From: an uncultured Odoribacter sp.
GTDB lineage: Bacteria > Bacteroidota > Bacteroidia > Bacteroidales > Marinifilaceae
DNA length: 8,325 nucleotides
Direction: 5' to 3'
NCBI GenBank assembly: GCA_947039985.1
Contig: CAMRAP010000072.1
Location: forward strand, 1-8,325
The notes beneath the pieces are model-generated. The model saw only the letters and a list, made by a program, of their open reading frames with translations. It was not told the DNA's origin and ran no database searches. Below, piece after piece: positions 7,442 to 8,325 of the stretch (its first letter is position 1; each line of letters starts with the position of its first letter). The translations under genes were made by a program, and so were the position numbers.

Positions 7442-7533
7442 ATCAAAATTATTTAAAAACTATTTTATTTGAAAAGATTCATATTGGTGTTGTTTAAATA
7501 GTGATGCTTGTATCAATATCTTAAAAAAAACTA

Positions 7534-7565
7534 TTTTAAATTGTTGCGATAAATGTATATATTTG
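7534..7565 (+). promoter_or_regulatory. Bacteroidetes-type promoter for pdxS
   Basis: TATATTTG at 7558-7565 fully matches the -7 consensus TAnnTTTG. A weak -33 candidate, TTTT at 7534-7537, is 20 bases upstream, which is the right spacing. The start would be near 7572, giving a leader of about 40 bases before the pdxS ATG. It diverges from the gal promoter, with 116 bases between the two -7 elements; that space is A+T-rich and holds no gene. Confidence 0.5.
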
Positions 7566-7611
7566 TGGTCGTAAACGGTATTATAAAATATATTTAATCA
7601 ATTTTTATAAG

Positions 7612-8325
7612 ATGAAAGAAAAATATGAATTAAACAAGAATCTTGCTCAAATGTTGAAAGGTGGGGTTATTATGGATGTAGTAAATGCAGAGCAAGCAAT
7701 AATAGCAGAGGCTGCTGGAGCGTGTGCTGTGATGGCTTTAGAACGCGTGCCTTCTGATATTCGTCGTGATGGTGGTGTTGCTAGAATGTCTGATCCACAG
7801 ATGATAAAAGAGATTCAGAAAGCGGTGTCAATACCTGTGATGGCAAAGGTTAGAATTGGTCATTTTGTAGAAGCACAAATATTGGAAGCAATAGGAATTG
7901 ATTTTATTGATGAGAGTGAAGTATTGACTCCTGTTGATAATTTATACCATGTTGACAAAACGGCTTTTAAAGTACCTTTCGTATGTGGAGCTCGTAATTT
8001 AGGAGAAGCATTACGTCGTATTGGAGAAGGTGCAGCGATGATTCGTACTAAAGGTGAGGCTGGAACAGGAAATGTAGTAGAGGCTGTAACACATATGCGT
8101 CAAATTAATGATGATATTCGTCGAGTAAAAAATGCATGTCCAGAAGAGTTAATGAGTTTAGCAAAAGAATTTGGTGCTCCTTTTGAGTTAATCAAAGATG
8201 TACATGAAAATGGTAAATTGCCGGTAGTGAATTTTGCTGCAGGTGGTATTGCAACTCCTGCTGATGCAGCTTTAATGATGCAGTTAGGTTCTGAGGGAGT
8301 ATTTGTGGGGTCAGGAATTTTCAAA
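7612..8325 (+). CDS. pdxS: Pyridoxal 5'-phosphate synthase, synthase subunit (3' end cut off)
   Basis: PdxS (Pdx1/SNZ family) makes pyridoxal phosphate directly from ribose 5-phosphate, glyceraldehyde 3-phosphate and ammonia, with ammonia delivered by the glutaminase PdxT. It works in the cytoplasm as a ring of (beta/alpha)8 barrels. The 238 visible codons are about four fifths of the usual length near 294. The start LNKNLAQMLKGGVIMDV is standard. Asp22, Lys79 (in MAKVRIGH) and Lys147 (in RTKGEAGTGNV) match the active-site Asp24, Lys81 and Lys149 of Bacillus Pdx1. The phosphate-binding GGIATPADAA and the GVFVGSGIFK segment lie near the cut end. The ATG at 7612 gives the usual N-terminus; it has no Shine-Dalgarno. 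The frame is open to the window edge. pdxT is expected just downstream but cannot be seen. No pyridoxine-linked regulator is visible, and the gene diverges from the gal operon. Confidence 0.97.
   Translation, partial: MKEKYELNKNLAQMLKGGVIMDVVNAEQAIIAEAAGACAVMALERVPSDIRRDGGVARMSDPQMIKEIQKAVSIPVMAKVRIGHFVEAQILEAIGIDFIDESEVLTPVDNLYHVDKTAFKVPFVCGARNLGEALRRIGEGAAMIRTKGEAGTGNVVEAVTHMRQINDDIRRVKNACPEELMSLAKEFGAPFELIKDVHENGKLPVVNFAAGGIATPADAALMMQLGSEGVFVGSGIFK

Noticed and set aside
8100..8324. Minus-strand frame reaching the right edge
   Set aside because: It is antisense to pdxS, which is intact and highly conserved on the plus strand.
1..8325. CRISPR array, tRNA, rRNA or a new defence-type system
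   Set aside because: I saw no regularly spaced repeats, cloverleaf-like sequence or rRNA blocks. All intact genes belong to well-known families.

Overview
The window looks like a chromosomal stretch from a Gram-negative Bacteroidetes bacterium, most likely of the order Bacteroidales. The reasons are: two good matches to the Bacteroidetes -7 promoter element TAnnTTTG, almost no Shine-Dalgarno sequences, an RND pump with a lipoprotein adaptor, and a galM-MFS-galK gene order that I recall from Bacteroides. I do not assign a genus.

Layout. Positions 1-3244 (minus strand) hold a two-gene efflux module: a lipoprotein membrane-fusion adaptor followed by an RND inner-membrane pump of the AcrB/HAE1 type, which runs off the left edge. 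Positions 3245-3789 contain no intact gene. The right part of this gap (about 3450-3744, plus strand) carries a decayed coding fragment, readable only across a frameshift and in-frame stops, and it ends inside a strong bidirectional terminator (3731-3769). Positions 3790-7359 (minus strand) are a galactose-use operon in transcription order galM, MFS sugar transporter, galK. The roughly 250-base divergent region 7360-7611 holds a promoter for the gal operon and one facing the other way for pdxS. The window ends inside pdxS, the synthase subunit of DXP-independent pyridoxal phosphate synthesis.

How the genes work together. The MFS protein would import galactose or glucose, GalM would interconvert the anomers to supply alpha-D-galactose, and GalK would phosphorylate it to enter the Leloir pathway. 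galT and galE are not in the window. The efflux pair would need an outer-membrane TolC-like factor, probably encoded beyond the left edge. The pump/adaptor block is visibly richer in G+C than the gal operon in the lines I counted, and the decayed fragment lies between them, which suggests a junction between segments of different history.

The functional genes are ordinary members of known families, and I found no convincing undescribed system. The points most worth a second look are the gene remnant at the composition boundary, an operator-like inverted repeat at the predicted gal transcription start, and the correction of the galM start codon.
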